Origin: CALMEC01 sp963765105 | Lineage (GTDB): Bacteria; Actinomycetota; Thermoleophilia; Miltoncostaeales; Miltoncostaeaceae | Assembly: GCA_963765105.1 (NCBI GenBank) | Contig: CAVXUW010000004.1 | Location: 1,240,001 to 1,304,000 of the forward strand | Reading direction: 5' to 3' | DNA: 64,000 nt | Shown: one piece after another, positions 27,000-36,277 of the stretch | Layout: every line of letters starts with the position of its first letter | Numbering within the stretch: position 1 is the stretch's first letter | Position numbers and translations under genes: made by a program | Notes under the pieces: model-generated | Told to the model about the DNA's origin: nothing | Database searches by the model: none | The model's input: only the letters and a program-made list of their open reading frames with translations

Positions 27000-27707
27000 A
27001 CGCGATTGGCCAAGCTTGGCCAATCCTGTGGTGGTCGATCTCGCAAGCAGATCTAAGAGGTCTGTGAGAGTCGCCAAGTCGCCATTGACCGTGCCTCGTC
27101 CCATCCGAAGAGACGACACACCGGCCGCACGAGCCCCGGTGACATCCTCGATGGTTCGGTCACCGACATGCACTGCGCGATCAGGCACAACGTCCAGATG
27201 CCCGAGCGCGTCCCCGAAGATGCGCGGGTCGGGTTTGCGGGCGCCGACGATGGCACTGACGCTGACCGCGTCGAACCGGTCGGCGATACCGAGCTGGGTG
27301 AGGATGTCGGGCAGGCCCGCGTCCCAGTTGCTGACGACGGCCAGACGGTATCCGACGTCCAAGAGAGCGTCGAGGGCGGGGACAACGTCGTCGAACAGGC
27401 GGTAGTGGAGCGACGACGTGAGGGCATGTTCGATCTCGGCCACCGGGGCATTCGATCCGAGTGCGTCGCGCAGCACCTCGGCGCAGCGTCGCCGCAGGAT
27501 GGCCAGGCTGGGCTCGTCGCGGCCGTCGTCCTGGTAGGCCCGGTAGAACGTGACCTCGCGACGGAAGGCGTTGGCAACAGCACCTGCCGGGTAGGTGGTG
27601 TCGACGGCTGCCAAAGCGTCGCGAAGTCGCGGCACGGGGTCGTCCAGATCGATGAGCGTTCCGAACGCGTCGAAAAGGACGGCATCGAACTGGCGGGTAT
27701 CGCTCAC
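26997..27707 (-). CDS. HAD-superfamily hydrolase, haloacid dehalogenase type II-like
   Basis: 236 residues. Motif I is DAVLFDAFGTLIDL with the nucleophile Asp, motif II is VVSNWD, the conserved lysine lies in GARKPDPRIFG and motif IV is HVGDRTIEDVTGARAAG. The FDAFGTL motif and cap size fit 2-haloacid dehalogenase-like or small-phosphate phosphatases. The substrate is not predictable. Its last codons carry the toxin-antitoxin operator. Confidence 0.85.
   Translation of the reverse strand: MSDTRQFDAVLFDAFGTLIDLDDPVPRLRDALAAVDTTYPAGAVANAFRREVTFYRAYQDDGRDEPSLAILRRRCAEVLRDALGSNAPVAEIEHALTSSLHYRLFDDVVPALDALLDVGYRLAVVSNWDAGLPDILTQLGIADRFDAVSVSAIVGARKPDPRIFGDALGHLDVVPDRAVHVGDRTIEDVTGARAAGVSSLRMGRGTVNGDLATLTDLLDLLARSTTTGLAKLGQSR
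27004..27025. promoter_or_regulatory. 22-bp perfect palindrome, predicted antitoxin operator
   Basis: Arms GATTGGCCAAG and CTTGGCCAATC with no spacer. It lies 17-38 bases upstream of the antitoxin ATG, over the -35 region, and is embedded in the last codons of the HAD gene. A further half-like site TTGGCCAAGC occurs inside the antitoxin's first codons. Confidence 0.65.
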
Positions 27708-27759
27708 ATGAGTGATGCTGCCATGCCCGACGTCTGGCAGCGATTCGCCGCGTCGGCGC

Positions 27760-27765
27760 TATACT
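27760..27765 (+). promoter_or_regulatory. -10 element of the PBP1A operon
   Basis: TATACT with a weak TGGCAG about 19 bases upstream. It precedes the gene at 27801, leaving a short leader that contains GGGAGGGA. Confidence 0.45.
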
Positions 27766-27800
27766 CGGCGGCGTTTGTTGGCGCTTTGCGGGAGGGATAG

Positions 27801-28268
27801 GTGCGTGTTACTCGTCGCCGGATCGTCGGCACGATCATGGGCATCTGCACTCTCGCCGCGGTGTGGGCGCCGTCGTTCGTCGCGCAAACCTATGTCTCAG
27901 ACGCGCAACCCATCAGCTTCCTCACCCGACCCGACAAGGGCTGGCGATTCCTGGCCGATAGCGCCCGCATCTCGCGCCGTGCCAAGCTGGGCACCGAAGG
28001 AGCGGCGCTTTCGACCGCGAAACGATTCTGGAGACGCACTGACAACGTTGAGCTCGTTTATCTGGAACGCCCCGTGACCATCCCCGTCCCCCCCGGTGGC
28101 CTGCGCCCACCCACACGAACGCTGACCGTGCGGCCCCGTAGCCGTTTGACGTGGTTCGTTCACGGACGGATCGGTGCCCGCGCGAACCAGATCATCGGCC
28201 TCATCGACTACACGAGCGGTCGCGTCATCTGGGATGTGCGCGCCGTCACCCCGGGATTCCCGCGATGA
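27801..28268 (+). CDS. Exported or membrane-anchored protein of unknown function
   Basis: 155 residues from the GTG at 27801, preceded by GGGAGGGA. One N-terminal hydrophobic segment (RIVGTIMGICTLAAVWAPSFVA) is a signal peptide or anchor. The rest is a soluble extracytoplasmic domain with a basic middle and a Pro-rich segment (PVTIPVPPGGLRPPTRT). I do not recognise a family. It overlaps the PBP1A gene by 4 nt, which suggests a role with cell-wall synthesis. Confidence 0.6.
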   Translation: MRVTRRRIVGTIMGICTLAAVWAPSFVAQTYVSDAQPISFLTRPDKGWRFLADSARISRRAKLGTEGAALSTAKRFWRRTDNVELVYLERPVTIPVPPGGLRPPTRTLTVRPRSRLTWFVHGRIGARANQIIGLIDYTSGRVIWDVRAVTPGFPR

Positions 28269-30457
28269 GCCTCACCAAACGCAACCGCAACATCAAACGC
28301 CGCGACATCCGCCGGGTGCTCATCCCCACCGTCGGCGCCCTGCTCGGCGGGAGCACACTCGTGGCCGCGCACTCGTTCACGCTCGTGCGCGACAGCCTGC
28401 GCGAGACGAAGTGCGACCAGATCAAGCTCGGCCAGAACACGTCGATCTATGCCGCCAACGGACGGAAGCTTGCCACCCTGGCCGCCGAGAACAACCGGCT
28501 CGCCATCCCGCTCGAGGCGATGCCCAAGCACCTGCTGGACGCGATCGTCGCGATCGAGGACAAGAAGTTCTTCTCCCACAACGGCATCGACTACGACCGC
28601 ATCGCCGGTGCCGCAGTGCGTGACGTGCAGGGGGGAGCCGGCCGGCAAGGTGGCTCGACCCTCACAATGCAGCTCGTGAAGAACCTCTGCCACCCCACCG
28701 CCCCGCGCACCATCGAGCTGAAGCTGGTGGAAGCCCGCTACGCGAAGATCCTGGAAGAGGAGCAGTCGAAGGAAGTCATCCTCAAGCGCTACCTCAACAG
28801 CGTCTTTTTCGGCAACAACTCCGTCGGAGTACAGGCAGCATCGCTGATCTACTTCAGCAAAGACGCATCGAAGCTCACCATCGGCCAGGCCGCCCTGCTC
28901 GCCGGCCTACCGCAGGCGCCCAGTCGCTACAACCCCTTCACGCAGCAAGAGCGCGCCATCGCGCGACGCAACCTCGTGCTCGACGAGATGGTGAAAGACG
29001 GATACCTCGACCGGGCGAAGGCCGCGCAGGTGAAACAGTCGGGCCTCGCTCTCAAGCGCGGAAGCGCCTTCACACAAAAGGAAGATGGCTTCGTCGTTGA
29101 CTACATCGAGTCCGTCCTCACCTCCGGTGTGAAAGGCGCCGACGTCAAGGAGCGGGCAAGCAAGGTCAAAGAGGGTGGGTTCCGCGTCTACACCAGCGTG
29201 CGTCCCGACCTTCAGAAGGCGGGGCGCGACACGTTGAAGCGCATCATGGCCCGCTCGAGCGACCCGCCGTCGGCCGCCATCGCGATGCTCGACGTGCGCA
29301 CGGGTGACGTGCTCACGATGGTCTCGACCGGCGAGTACGGCAAGGGCCGCCTGAAGAAGTTCAACCTCGCCAGCGACGCGAAGCGGCCGGGCGGATCGAC
29401 GTTCAAAACCTTCGTGCTGACCGAGGCGGTCCGTCGGGGCGTCAATCCGAATACCACCCGTTACTTCAGCAAGGTGCCGTTGATCTACAAGGGCGGTGAA
29501 TGTGACCCGCCCGTGGGATCGGTGCCTCCGATCTACACCTTTGGTCGCCGGAGCGGGGGTATGAAAACGATCGCCCAGGCCACCGTCGCGTCCGATAACA
29601 GCATCTACTCCCAGATGACGTGCGACCTCTCACCCCAAGCCGTCTTCGATACGGCCAGGGACATGGGGCTCGGCCTCGAGGGCGAAGATCTCAACACGCG
29701 CAACTACCTGTCGTTCGGACTCGGGTCGATTACGAACGGAACGAACGTGCTCGACATGGCTCGGGCATACGCGCCCCTGGCCAACGGAGGCAAGCGGCTG
29801 CAGCTTCGTCCCATTCGTCGCCTCGTTCGTCCCAACGGCACCGCCACCCAGTTCAAGGCAAAGAGCACGCGCATCTTCAGCGACGGCGTCGCGGCCGAGG
29901 TTACGAAGATTCTTCAGGCCAACGTCCGAAGCGGGACCGGCACACGGGCCCAACTGAGCGACATTGCCGTCGCCGGCAAGACCGGCACCGAAAGTGACAG
30001 CACCGACGCCTGGTTCGTGGGCTACACGCCGCGTTACGTGACCGCCGTTTGGGTCGGTTACCCGGAGAACCGCAACCGCAGCGTGACCTTCCCTGGGTAT
30101 GGCAGCGTCGAAGGTGGCGAGCTTCCCGCGGAGATCTGGCACGACTTCATGGCCATCGTCACGAAGGGCGAGCCGGCGCAATCGTTCCCCGAGGCGAAAA
30201 ACCCGGTGATCTGGAAGCCCTTCTCCAGCTACTGGACGCGCCAGGCTAGCGCCTTGGCCGCCGCAGAGTCGAAGAAGAAGGCGGAGGCTGCCGCAAAGGA
30301 CAAGGCCGCGCGGGACAAGGAGAACGAGGAGAAGGACAAAGACAAGGACAAGGGCGGAGGGGCACCAACCCCGGGAACGCCGCCCACGGCGCCGCCGACA
30401 ACCCCCACACCTCCGCCCGCACCCGTTCCACCTGTCACACCCCCACCAACCCCCTAG
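28265..30457 (+). CDS. Class A penicillin-binding protein (PBP1A-like)
   Basis: 730 residues. After one membrane helix (about 17-38) comes the GT51 transglycosylase domain with catalytic E98 in AIVAIEDKKFFSHNGID and the motif GRQGGSTLTMQLVKN. Then follows the penicillin-binding transpeptidase domain with S378-x-x-K (RPGGSTFK), the SDN motif (VASDNSIYSQMT) and KTG (AGKTGTESD). The C-terminal tail is a Lys/Glu/Asp coiled-coil-like segment followed by a Pro/Thr-rich stretch, probably reaching into the wall. It polymerises and cross-links peptidoglycan. It overlaps its neighbour by ATGA. Confidence 0.95.
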   Translation: MSLTKRNRNIKRRDIRRVLIPTVGALLGGSTLVAAHSFTLVRDSLRETKCDQIKLGQNTSIYAANGRKLATLAAENNRLAIPLEAMPKHLLDAIVAIEDKKFFSHNGIDYDRIAGAAVRDVQGGAGRQGGSTLTMQLVKNLCHPTAPRTIELKLVEARYAKILEEEQSKEVILKRYLNSVFFGNNSVGVQAASLIYFSKDASKLTIGQAALLAGLPQAPSRYNPFTQQERAIARRNLVLDEMVKDGYLDRAKAAQVKQSGLALKRGSAFTQKEDGFVVDYIESVLTSGVKGADVKERASKVKEGGFRVYTSVRPDLQKAGRDTLKRIMARSSDPPSAAIAMLDVRTGDVLTMVSTGEYGKGRLKKFNLASDAKRPGGSTFKTFVLTEAVRRGVNPNTTRYFSKVPLIYKGGECDPPVGSVPPIYTFGRRSGGMKTIAQATVASDNSIYSQMTCDLSPQAVFDTARDMGLGLEGEDLNTRNYLSFGLGSITNGTNVLDMARAYAPLANGGKRLQLRPIRRLVRPNGTATQFKAKSTRIFSDGVAAEVTKILQANVRSGTGTRAQLSDIAVAGKTGTESDSTDAWFVGYTPRYVTAVWVGYPENRNRSVTFPGYGSVEGGELPAEIWHDFMAIVTKGEPAQSFPEAKNPVIWKPFSSYWTRQASALAAAESKKKAEAAAKDKAARDKENEEKDKDKDKGGGAPTPGTPPTAPPTTPTPPPAPVPPVTPPPTP

Positions 30458-30463
30458 GGCCGC

Positions 30464-32167
30464 GTGAACGCGCTCGCCCGCCTTCCCCAGTTACTCGCGC
30501 GACCACGGTGGGCGGCCCTCATCGCCGGGATCCTCGGCCTGGCCTTCTATTTTCTGCTGCCCCCCGGTGGGGACATCGCCGCGCACCTGTACCAAACGGA
30601 GGTGTGGCGCGAACGGGGCTGGCAGTTCTGGGACAACCTCTGGTACGCCGGGCGCTACAGCCAGATCAACTACAGCCTGCTGTACTACCCGGTAGCCGGG
30701 ATACTCACCACACCGGTCGCCGTCGCCGGGTCCGCCGCAGTGGCTGCCGGCGCGTTTAGCAGCCTGGTTCACCGACGCTGGCCCACCCTGGCCACCTGGC
30801 CCGCCGCCACCTTCGCCTTCTTCGCGCCCCTTCAGGTGCTGAGCGGCACCTACCCGTTTCTCTTCAGCATCGCGCTGTCCATGTGCGTCCTCGTGGCCCT
30901 CCAAGCCGGACGCCGTCGGCTGGCCGTTGCCCTCGGTGTGTTGGTGGCCTTGGCGCACCTTCTGGCCCTGCTGCTTCTGATCGCCGCTCTCGCCGGGGTG
31001 GCGCTCATCACCCCACGCTGGTGGGAGCGACGCAGCATTCGCACCGTTGCAATCGGATTCGCCGCAATCCTTGTGGCCTCCGGATTCCTGTGGCGGGCGT
31101 TCACATCCCCCGGTGGCCGCTACCCGTTCGACACGCTCGACCTCGTCGCCGTGCTGGCCTTTTGCATCGCCGGTATTGCCTTGGCTTGGGGACGAACCGA
31201 CATGCGGGCGCTCGTGGCGGTTTTTGCGACGTACGGGCTCCTCGCGGCCGCGGCATTCGTGGTGCCCTCCCCGCTCGGCTCAAATGTCGGGCGCCTGCTC
31301 GTCTACATGGGTGCCCCGCTCCTGCTGGTGCCCCTCGCCGCGCGACGATTCCAGCCCCGCCAAATGGCGGTTGCGTTGGTGGGCGGTGCCGTGCTGTGGC
31401 AGGCCTACCCCGTCGCCATCGGCCTTCAAGCCGCGGCCCAAGTGGAGGCATCCAACGAGGACTACTGGTACCCCGTCGAAGCGTTCCTCGCCGAGAACGG
31501 CGACCCCAACCACCGCGTGAACATCGTCTCGACCGACCATCACTGGGAAGCATTCTTCCTCGCCCGGCGCGGTGTGCCCCTCACCCGCGGCTGGTACCGC
31601 CAGGACGACTTCCCGATCAACACCGACCTTTACGCCAATGAGCTCACCCCCGCGATTTACAACACCTGGCTCTCCCGCGTGGGCGTGAAGTATGTGTTCC
31701 TCCCTGACGACCGGCTCGACTTCAGCGCCAAGGCCGAAGCTGAGCTGCTACGCACCGGGAATGTGCTTCCCCAGGTGGCCCGTATTGGCGGATGGACGAT
31801 CTATGAGGTGCCAAACGCCACACCCATCGCCACCCCGGCCGCGAACATCCGCATCCTCCAGATCGACAACAACCAGGTGAAGCTTCAGGTCGACCGGGCC
31901 GGCGCGTACCGCCTGCGGCTGCGCTACACCCCGTACTGGCGCGTGCTGAGCGGTAATGCCTGTGTGATCCCCCGCGAGTCGTGGGCCACCGAGCTGCGCG
32001 TGCTCACTCCCGGGGTGGTTACGCTGAAGTTCGATGTGCGGATCGGCAAAGTCGTCAGCACCGTGCTCGGGCGCAAGAGCGCGTGCACACCCGACACCGC
32101 CACCGGCCCGGTGCTGGGGCCGCCCGCCCCAGACCCGGACGAAGCGCCGAAACCCCCGACCGAATGA
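30464..32167 (+). CDS. Multi-pass membrane protein, GT-C glycosyltransferase-like
   Basis: 567 residues. About ten helices fill the first 330 residues, followed by a soluble extracytoplasmic domain with NEDYWYPVEAFL and VKYVFLPDDRL. The first loop GGDIAAHLYQTEVWRERGWQFWDNLWYAGR, with Asp and His near the membrane, resembles the active-site loop of GT-C proteins acting on polyprenol-linked sugars. A Pro-rich tail ends the protein. The family is not certain. The GTG start is 6 bases after the PBP1A stop. Confidence 0.6.
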   Translation: MNALARLPQLLARPRWAALIAGILGLAFYFLLPPGGDIAAHLYQTEVWRERGWQFWDNLWYAGRYSQINYSLLYYPVAGILTTPVAVAGSAAVAAGAFSSLVHRRWPTLATWPAATFAFFAPLQVLSGTYPFLFSIALSMCVLVALQAGRRRLAVALGVLVALAHLLALLLLIAALAGVALITPRWWERRSIRTVAIGFAAILVASGFLWRAFTSPGGRYPFDTLDLVAVLAFCIAGIALAWGRTDMRALVAVFATYGLLAAAAFVVPSPLGSNVGRLLVYMGAPLLLVPLAARRFQPRQMAVALVGGAVLWQAYPVAIGLQAAAQVEASNEDYWYPVEAFLAENGDPNHRVNIVSTDHHWEAFFLARRGVPLTRGWYRQDDFPINTDLYANELTPAIYNTWLSRVGVKYVFLPDDRLDFSAKAEAELLRTGNVLPQVARIGGWTIYEVPNATPIATPAANIRILQIDNNQVKLQVDRAGAYRLRLRYTPYWRVLSGNACVIPRESWATELRVLTPGVVTLKFDVRIGKVVSTVLGRKSACTPDTATGPVLGPPAPDPDEAPKPPTE

Positions 32168-33396
32168 CCACCTCCCCCACCCAGCGGCCCGTCGACACAC
32201 CGACGGTTGACCCTCCAACGCCTGTGTCCGGGTGGAAAGCCGCCCTGAAACGCGACGCCATCCGTGTGCCGCTTCTGGCGTGGTTCGTGGCCCACACCAT
32301 CGTCATCGGCGCCGCAGTCATCGCCTACGCGGCATTCGGGTTCACCGGCCCCCCGGTCGACCCCAGTGTCACCGGGCCTTTCACCCTCCTCGGAACCTGG
32401 GACACCACCTGGTACCTCGGTATCGCCCGCGACGGCTACACCGACCAGCTCACCACCCTCGGCCAGGACGAGCAGTACAGCAACCTCGCCTTCTTCCCGC
32501 TCATCCCCGGGCTCCTCTTGGTGTTCGATGCCATCGGCTTCAACCCATTCTTTGCGCTCTTGGTGGTGTCGCACTTGGCCGCGCTCGTCGCACTGGTGGG
32601 ATTTCGCGCCCTCGCCGCCGAGCGCATGTCGGCCGCGCAGGCAAACCTCGCGACCTGGTGCTTCGCGCTGTTCCCCTCCACCCTCGCGGCATCGATGGCC
32701 TACACCGAGGCAATCACCCTCGCGCTCACCATCACCGCCGCCTGGTTCGCGACGCGCGGGCGGTGGGCACCGGCCGCGCTTTTTGCCGGTGTCGTGACCC
32801 TGGCCCGACCCACCGGCTTCCTCGCCGCCCTCCTCGTGGGGCTGATCGCCTGGCGCTCCCGCGGTGAGCGAACCCTGCGCCGCGGCTTCTTCACCGGCCT
32901 CCCGGGCCTCCTGGCCATGAGCGGCTTCTTGTTGTTCATGATGCTGGGGCGCGGGTCGGCCACCGCCCCTCTCCAAGCGCAAGGCGCCTGGGGCCGGGGA
33001 GCGCCGGTCATCGGCATGTTCACCGCCGCGTGGGCCAACACCCAGGAGCTGTGGGAACAGATCGTCGGCTGGGAACCGGGTGGGCGCTGGGTGGGTCTGG
33101 GCCGTGACGTGCTGGCCGTTGCGCTGTTCGTTATGTTGATGCGACGACTGGCACGAGTGGAACCCAACCGGTGGGCCTCGCCGTGGGTGGTCTACGTGGC
33201 CCTCGCCCTCGCCATACCGCTCTCCACCGGCACGTTCAACTCGATGGCGCGACTGGGCATCGTGGCCTTCCCCCTGTTTTGGATGATCCCGTCGTTGCTG
33301 GCCCCACAGGGACGCGTCCCACCGCGCGTGTGGCTGGTCACGTCAGCCGTGCTCCTGGCGGCCGCAACGGTGCACCTGACGATCGCAAGCCCATGA
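32164..33396 (+). CDS. PIG-V-like membrane mannosyltransferase
   Basis: 410 residues with about ten helices. The first loop reads GTWDTTWYLGIARDGYT and continues YSNLAFFPLIPGLL, the signature of the PIG-V/GT76-like GT-C family, which transfers mannose from polyprenyl-phosphate mannose on the outer membrane face. The later helix-loop segment PSTLAASMAYTEAITLAL and ARPTGFLAALLV are also family features. It overlaps both neighbours by ATGA. The acceptor is unknown. Confidence 0.75.
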   Translation: MTTSPTQRPVDTPTVDPPTPVSGWKAALKRDAIRVPLLAWFVAHTIVIGAAVIAYAAFGFTGPPVDPSVTGPFTLLGTWDTTWYLGIARDGYTDQLTTLGQDEQYSNLAFFPLIPGLLLVFDAIGFNPFFALLVVSHLAALVALVGFRALAAERMSAAQANLATWCFALFPSTLAASMAYTEAITLALTITAAWFATRGRWAPAALFAGVVTLARPTGFLAALLVGLIAWRSRGERTLRRGFFTGLPGLLAMSGFLLFMMLGRGSATAPLQAQGAWGRGAPVIGMFTAAWANTQELWEQIVGWEPGGRWVGLGRDVLAVALFVMLMRRLARVEPNRWASPWVVYVALALAIPLSTGTFNSMARLGIVAFPLFWMIPSLLAPQGRVPPRVWLVTSAVLLAAATVHLTIASP

Positions 33397-34304
33397 GCGA
33401 CGAAGTCATCCGCGTCCTCACCTGGAATCTGTTTCACGGTCAGGACGGCGCCGGCCTGGGCCCCACCTGGGCATCGACACTATTGAAGCAACCGATTGAC
33501 GATGGCCACCGCATCCACCTCAACCGCAAGTGGATCGATGAGATGGCCGACGTGATCGCGTCGCGCAAACCCACGATCGCCGCGCTACAAGAGGTTCCTC
33601 CCCTCGCCGTCCCGCGCCTTGCTGCCGCGACCGGCATGGCGGCCGTGCATTCCCTGATGCCACCACTGATCGGATCGACACGGCTGCGAGGACGCTTGGC
33701 CGCACGTAACCCCGACCTGTGGCGCACCCACGAGGGCACCGCCAACGTCCTTTTGGTGGCGTCGCCCTGGCAGTTGGTGTCCGGCGGGAAGTGGACGGTG
33801 CGTCACAACCCCCCGGGGTTCGTGGTGCGCAACGCCCGGCGCCTGGGACTGGGGCGACGCGACGCGCTTCACTGGTTTCTGGAGCCCCGCAGACTCGTTG
33901 CCGCACGCATTCGGGCCGCCGACGGTCGGGTCCTCACCGCGGCATCCCTGCATTGCCACAACGCAAGCGACCCGGAAGCCATCGCTCAGGAGGTGCGTCG
34001 CGCCCTGCCACGCGTGATCAAACGCATCGACCCGGGTGAGCCCCTCCTCGTCGCGGGTGATCTCAACGCGCACGGGCGCAGCCACCCGGCCATTGCGGAG
34101 CTTCACCGGCTGGGGCTCGAGGAGGACTCACTCGACGAGCGTGGAATCGACCACATCTTCCATCGCAATCTCGAGGTGATCGACCCGCCCGAGACAACCG
34201 ATCCCCACGTACGGGAGCACTCTGTCGCCGGCCCGAACGGTCCGCGCATCGTCGTACTCTCCGACCACGACCTCGTGGAGGGGTCCTACCGCTTCCGCAC
34301 CTAA
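33393..34304 (+). CDS. Endonuclease/exonuclease/phosphatase-family protein
   Basis: 303 residues. The EEP-fold motifs are TWNLFHGQDG (metal-coordinating Asn), ALQEVPP (Glu), AGDLNAHG (Asp, Asn) and the final LSDHDLV (Asp-His pair). Members are phosphodiesterases acting on nucleic acids, inositol phosphates or sphingomyelin. There is no signal peptide, so it is probably cytoplasmic. It is the last gene of the PBP1A operon. Confidence 0.85.
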   Translation: MSDEVIRVLTWNLFHGQDGAGLGPTWASTLLKQPIDDGHRIHLNRKWIDEMADVIASRKPTIAALQEVPPLAVPRLAAATGMAAVHSLMPPLIGSTRLRGRLAARNPDLWRTHEGTANVLLVASPWQLVSGGKWTVRHNPPGFVVRNARRLGLGRRDALHWFLEPRRLVAARIRAADGRVLTAASLHCHNASDPEAIAQEVRRALPRVIKRIDPGEPLLVAGDLNAHGRSHPAIAELHRLGLEEDSLDERGIDHIFHRNLEVIDPPETTDPHVREHSVAGPNGPRIVVLSDHDLVEGSYRFRT

Positions 34305-34328
34305 CGACTCGTGCTCTCGCCGTGAGGC

Positions 34329-34808
34329 TCAGTCGTCGTCGTTCACCGTGAGCAAAGACTCACCGCTCTCGCGGGCGAACCCTGCCTGGAGCCAGACACA
34401 GCCGAGGCAGATGATCGCCGCGGCCGCGGCTGCCGTGATCCACCCCAGGGGGCCGGCGCGAAGTGGCGCACCCGGAGGGTCGTCAGTAACCGTCGCGATT
34501 GCGCTTGCCCCGTTGGCGAGAAGAGCCACGGCCGCAGCCGCGAGGGCCGCGACGCCGAAGACGATGAGCGCAACCCCCACCAGGCGGCCAGCGCGATCGC
34601 TTGGGCCGAGTGAGGACTGGAGGACGATCGCCGCGCAAGCCACGATGCCGGCGCCCACCACCGGAAGCACCCACAGCTCGCCTGCCGCGTCAAGGCCGGT
34701 GACCGGGAGGCGACGACCGGGAACGTCGATGCGGTACCAGTTGGCAAACGGAGCGACGGCAACGAGGGCGCCCAACACACCGACCGCCCAGAACAGGCGG
34801 CGATTCAC
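34329..34808 (-). CDS. Small four-helix membrane protein
   Basis: 159 residues with four hydrophobic helices (about 5-22, 47-65, 78-98 and 121-141). The opening LFWAVGVLGALVAVAPFANWYRI followed by a short loop, and the overall layout, resemble the Trp-biosynthesis-associated membrane protein family (TrpBA-like). No trp gene is near, so this is only a resemblance. It overlaps the DUF2079 gene by 4 nt and is the last gene of that operon. Confidence 0.55.
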   Translation of the reverse strand: MNRRLFWAVGVLGALVAVAPFANWYRIDVPGRRLPVTGLDAAGELWVLPVVGAGIVACAAIVLQSSLGPSDRAGRLVGVALIVFGVAALAAAAVALLANGASAIATVTDDPPGAPLRAGPLGWITAAAAAAIICLGCVWLQAGFARESGESLLTVNDDD

Positions 34809-36277
34809 CCACTCACCCGCGTGAAGACGATGACGCCGCCACGCTCCCAGCTGACGCGAAAGTCCGTCCGGGCGCGCATGCGTGCCACCTCGGTCGCATG
34901 GCGTTCGGCGTCGAGGATGTCACCCACGTCCGGTTGCCCCGTGTCGACGACCACGAACTGGGCGTCCGCGATCGTGGGGAAGGTGAGGATGCGCTGGCGC
35001 TCCGACAGATGCCCGCCGATGCGGTTGCCCGCCGACACCGGCACGTCCGGCGGAATCTGGCGAACCGCCTCGGCGAGGCGCGCGCTTCGGGGCGTGGCGG
35101 CGTACTCCTCGCTCTTTCGGTCAGACCCGCCGGGCAGGTACTGCCAGAAGGGAAGCGGCCCGGACAACCAGCCACCGATGAGAACGGTGCCGACGAGCGC
35201 TCCGGCCAAACGGCGAGGCGTTCCCAGAAAACGACGTGCCCAGCCCGGTCCCCGGCGACGCAGCGTCGCGCATCCAAGGATGGCTGAGGCAAGAAGAAAT
35301 GGTGCGATCACCGCCCCGTAGTGATACTCGATGGAATGCTGCTCATTGCTGCTCGAGAGAAGATTCAGCACGAGGTCGGGAAGCGCCCCGGCCGCGAGCA
35401 ACGGTGCGAAAGCCCCGACGACGATGAGCGGGAGCAGGGTGGCGGCCATGTAGGCGAACCGATCGGCGCTCATCGCTTGACCAACGGCATCCCAGGGGCG
35501 CGTCACGACGGACCACACCACTTCGCTGGCACTCGACCCCAGGTCGCCGTAGCGCTCCTCAATGAACGGGCTGGCGGCTCCGTCGCGGAAGTGGGGCACG
35601 ATGACGCTAACCGCGATGGCCGTCCACGCCAACGATGTCGCCGCCAGCGCCCAGCCCACCAGCCGCCGCCCCAGTCGCACCGCAATCCACACACCCAAGA
35701 TCGCCACCGCCAGGCCCACCTGCTCCTTGGTCATCAGCGCGGCACCCGCACAGACCAGCAGCACAAGAATGCGCCCGGTCACCGCCGCCCAGATGGCCCA
35801 CATCAGAAGCGGGGCCGCCAGCGTGACCGGGTGAAAATCAAACAGCGTGGCCCACTGCACCGCGGGAAGCATGAGGCTCGCCGCGGCAAAGGCGACGGAG
35901 GTAACCCGGTCGTCGAGCCAGTGGCGCGCCAACAGGTACGTGGGGATCGCAATGGTCGCAACCGCAATGGCCTGCACAATCATCAGCATTCGCGAGTCGG
36001 GCCACACCTTCCAGAGAGGAACGAAAGCAAGAAGGATGGGCTCGACATGGGCGCTCAACCGGGAGATCTGCTCACCCGCGGGGTCAGTGACCGTGAACCC
36101 GTGGCCGTTGGCCAGGCTCCATACCGCTTGGGTCATGTTCCCCAGATCAAAGCGTGCCGTATAGAACGCGCGGTGGCGAAGCAGCGCCAACGCCGCAAAC
36201 GTGGCCGCAAACGCAACGCTCAGTGCCGCCACCGTCCGCGGCGCCCATGCGCCGCCCGACGCACGTGACCCGTTCAT
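34805..36277 (-). CDS. DUF2079 membrane protein
   Basis: 490 residues. The start RHRAFYTARFDLGNMTQAVWSLANGHGF, the block SRLSAHVEPILLAFVPLW and later FHPVTLAAPLLMWAIW are characteristic of DUF2079 proteins, multi-pass membrane proteins thought to be GT-C-like transferases. About nine helices are followed by a soluble C-terminal domain with a predicted alpha/beta fold (FPTIADAQFVVVDTGQ). The function is unproven. It overlaps both neighbours by 4 nt. Confidence 0.75.
   Translation of the reverse strand: MNGSRASGGAWAPRTVAALSVAFAATFAALALLRHRAFYTARFDLGNMTQAVWSLANGHGFTVTDPAGEQISRLSAHVEPILLAFVPLWKVWPDSRMLMIVQAIAVATIAIPTYLLARHWLDDRVTSVAFAAASLMLPAVQWATLFDFHPVTLAAPLLMWAIWAAVTGRILVLLVCAGAALMTKEQVGLAVAILGVWIAVRLGRRLVGWALAATSLAWTAIAVSVIVPHFRDGAASPFIEERYGDLGSSASEVVWSVVTRPWDAVGQAMSADRFAYMAATLLPLIVVGAFAPLLAAGALPDLVLNLLSSSNEQHSIEYHYGAVIAPFLLASAILGCATLRRRGPGWARRFLGTPRRLAGALVGTVLIGGWLSGPLPFWQYLPGGSDRKSEEYAATPRSARLAEAVRQIPPDVPVSAGNRIGGHLSERQRILTFPTIADAQFVVVDTGQPDVGDILDAERHATEVARMRARTDFRVSWERGGVIVFTRVSG

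Noticed and set aside
27004..27025. Palindrome considered as a terminator of the HAD gene
   Set aside because: No T-run follows, and its position over the antitoxin -35 region fits an operator better.
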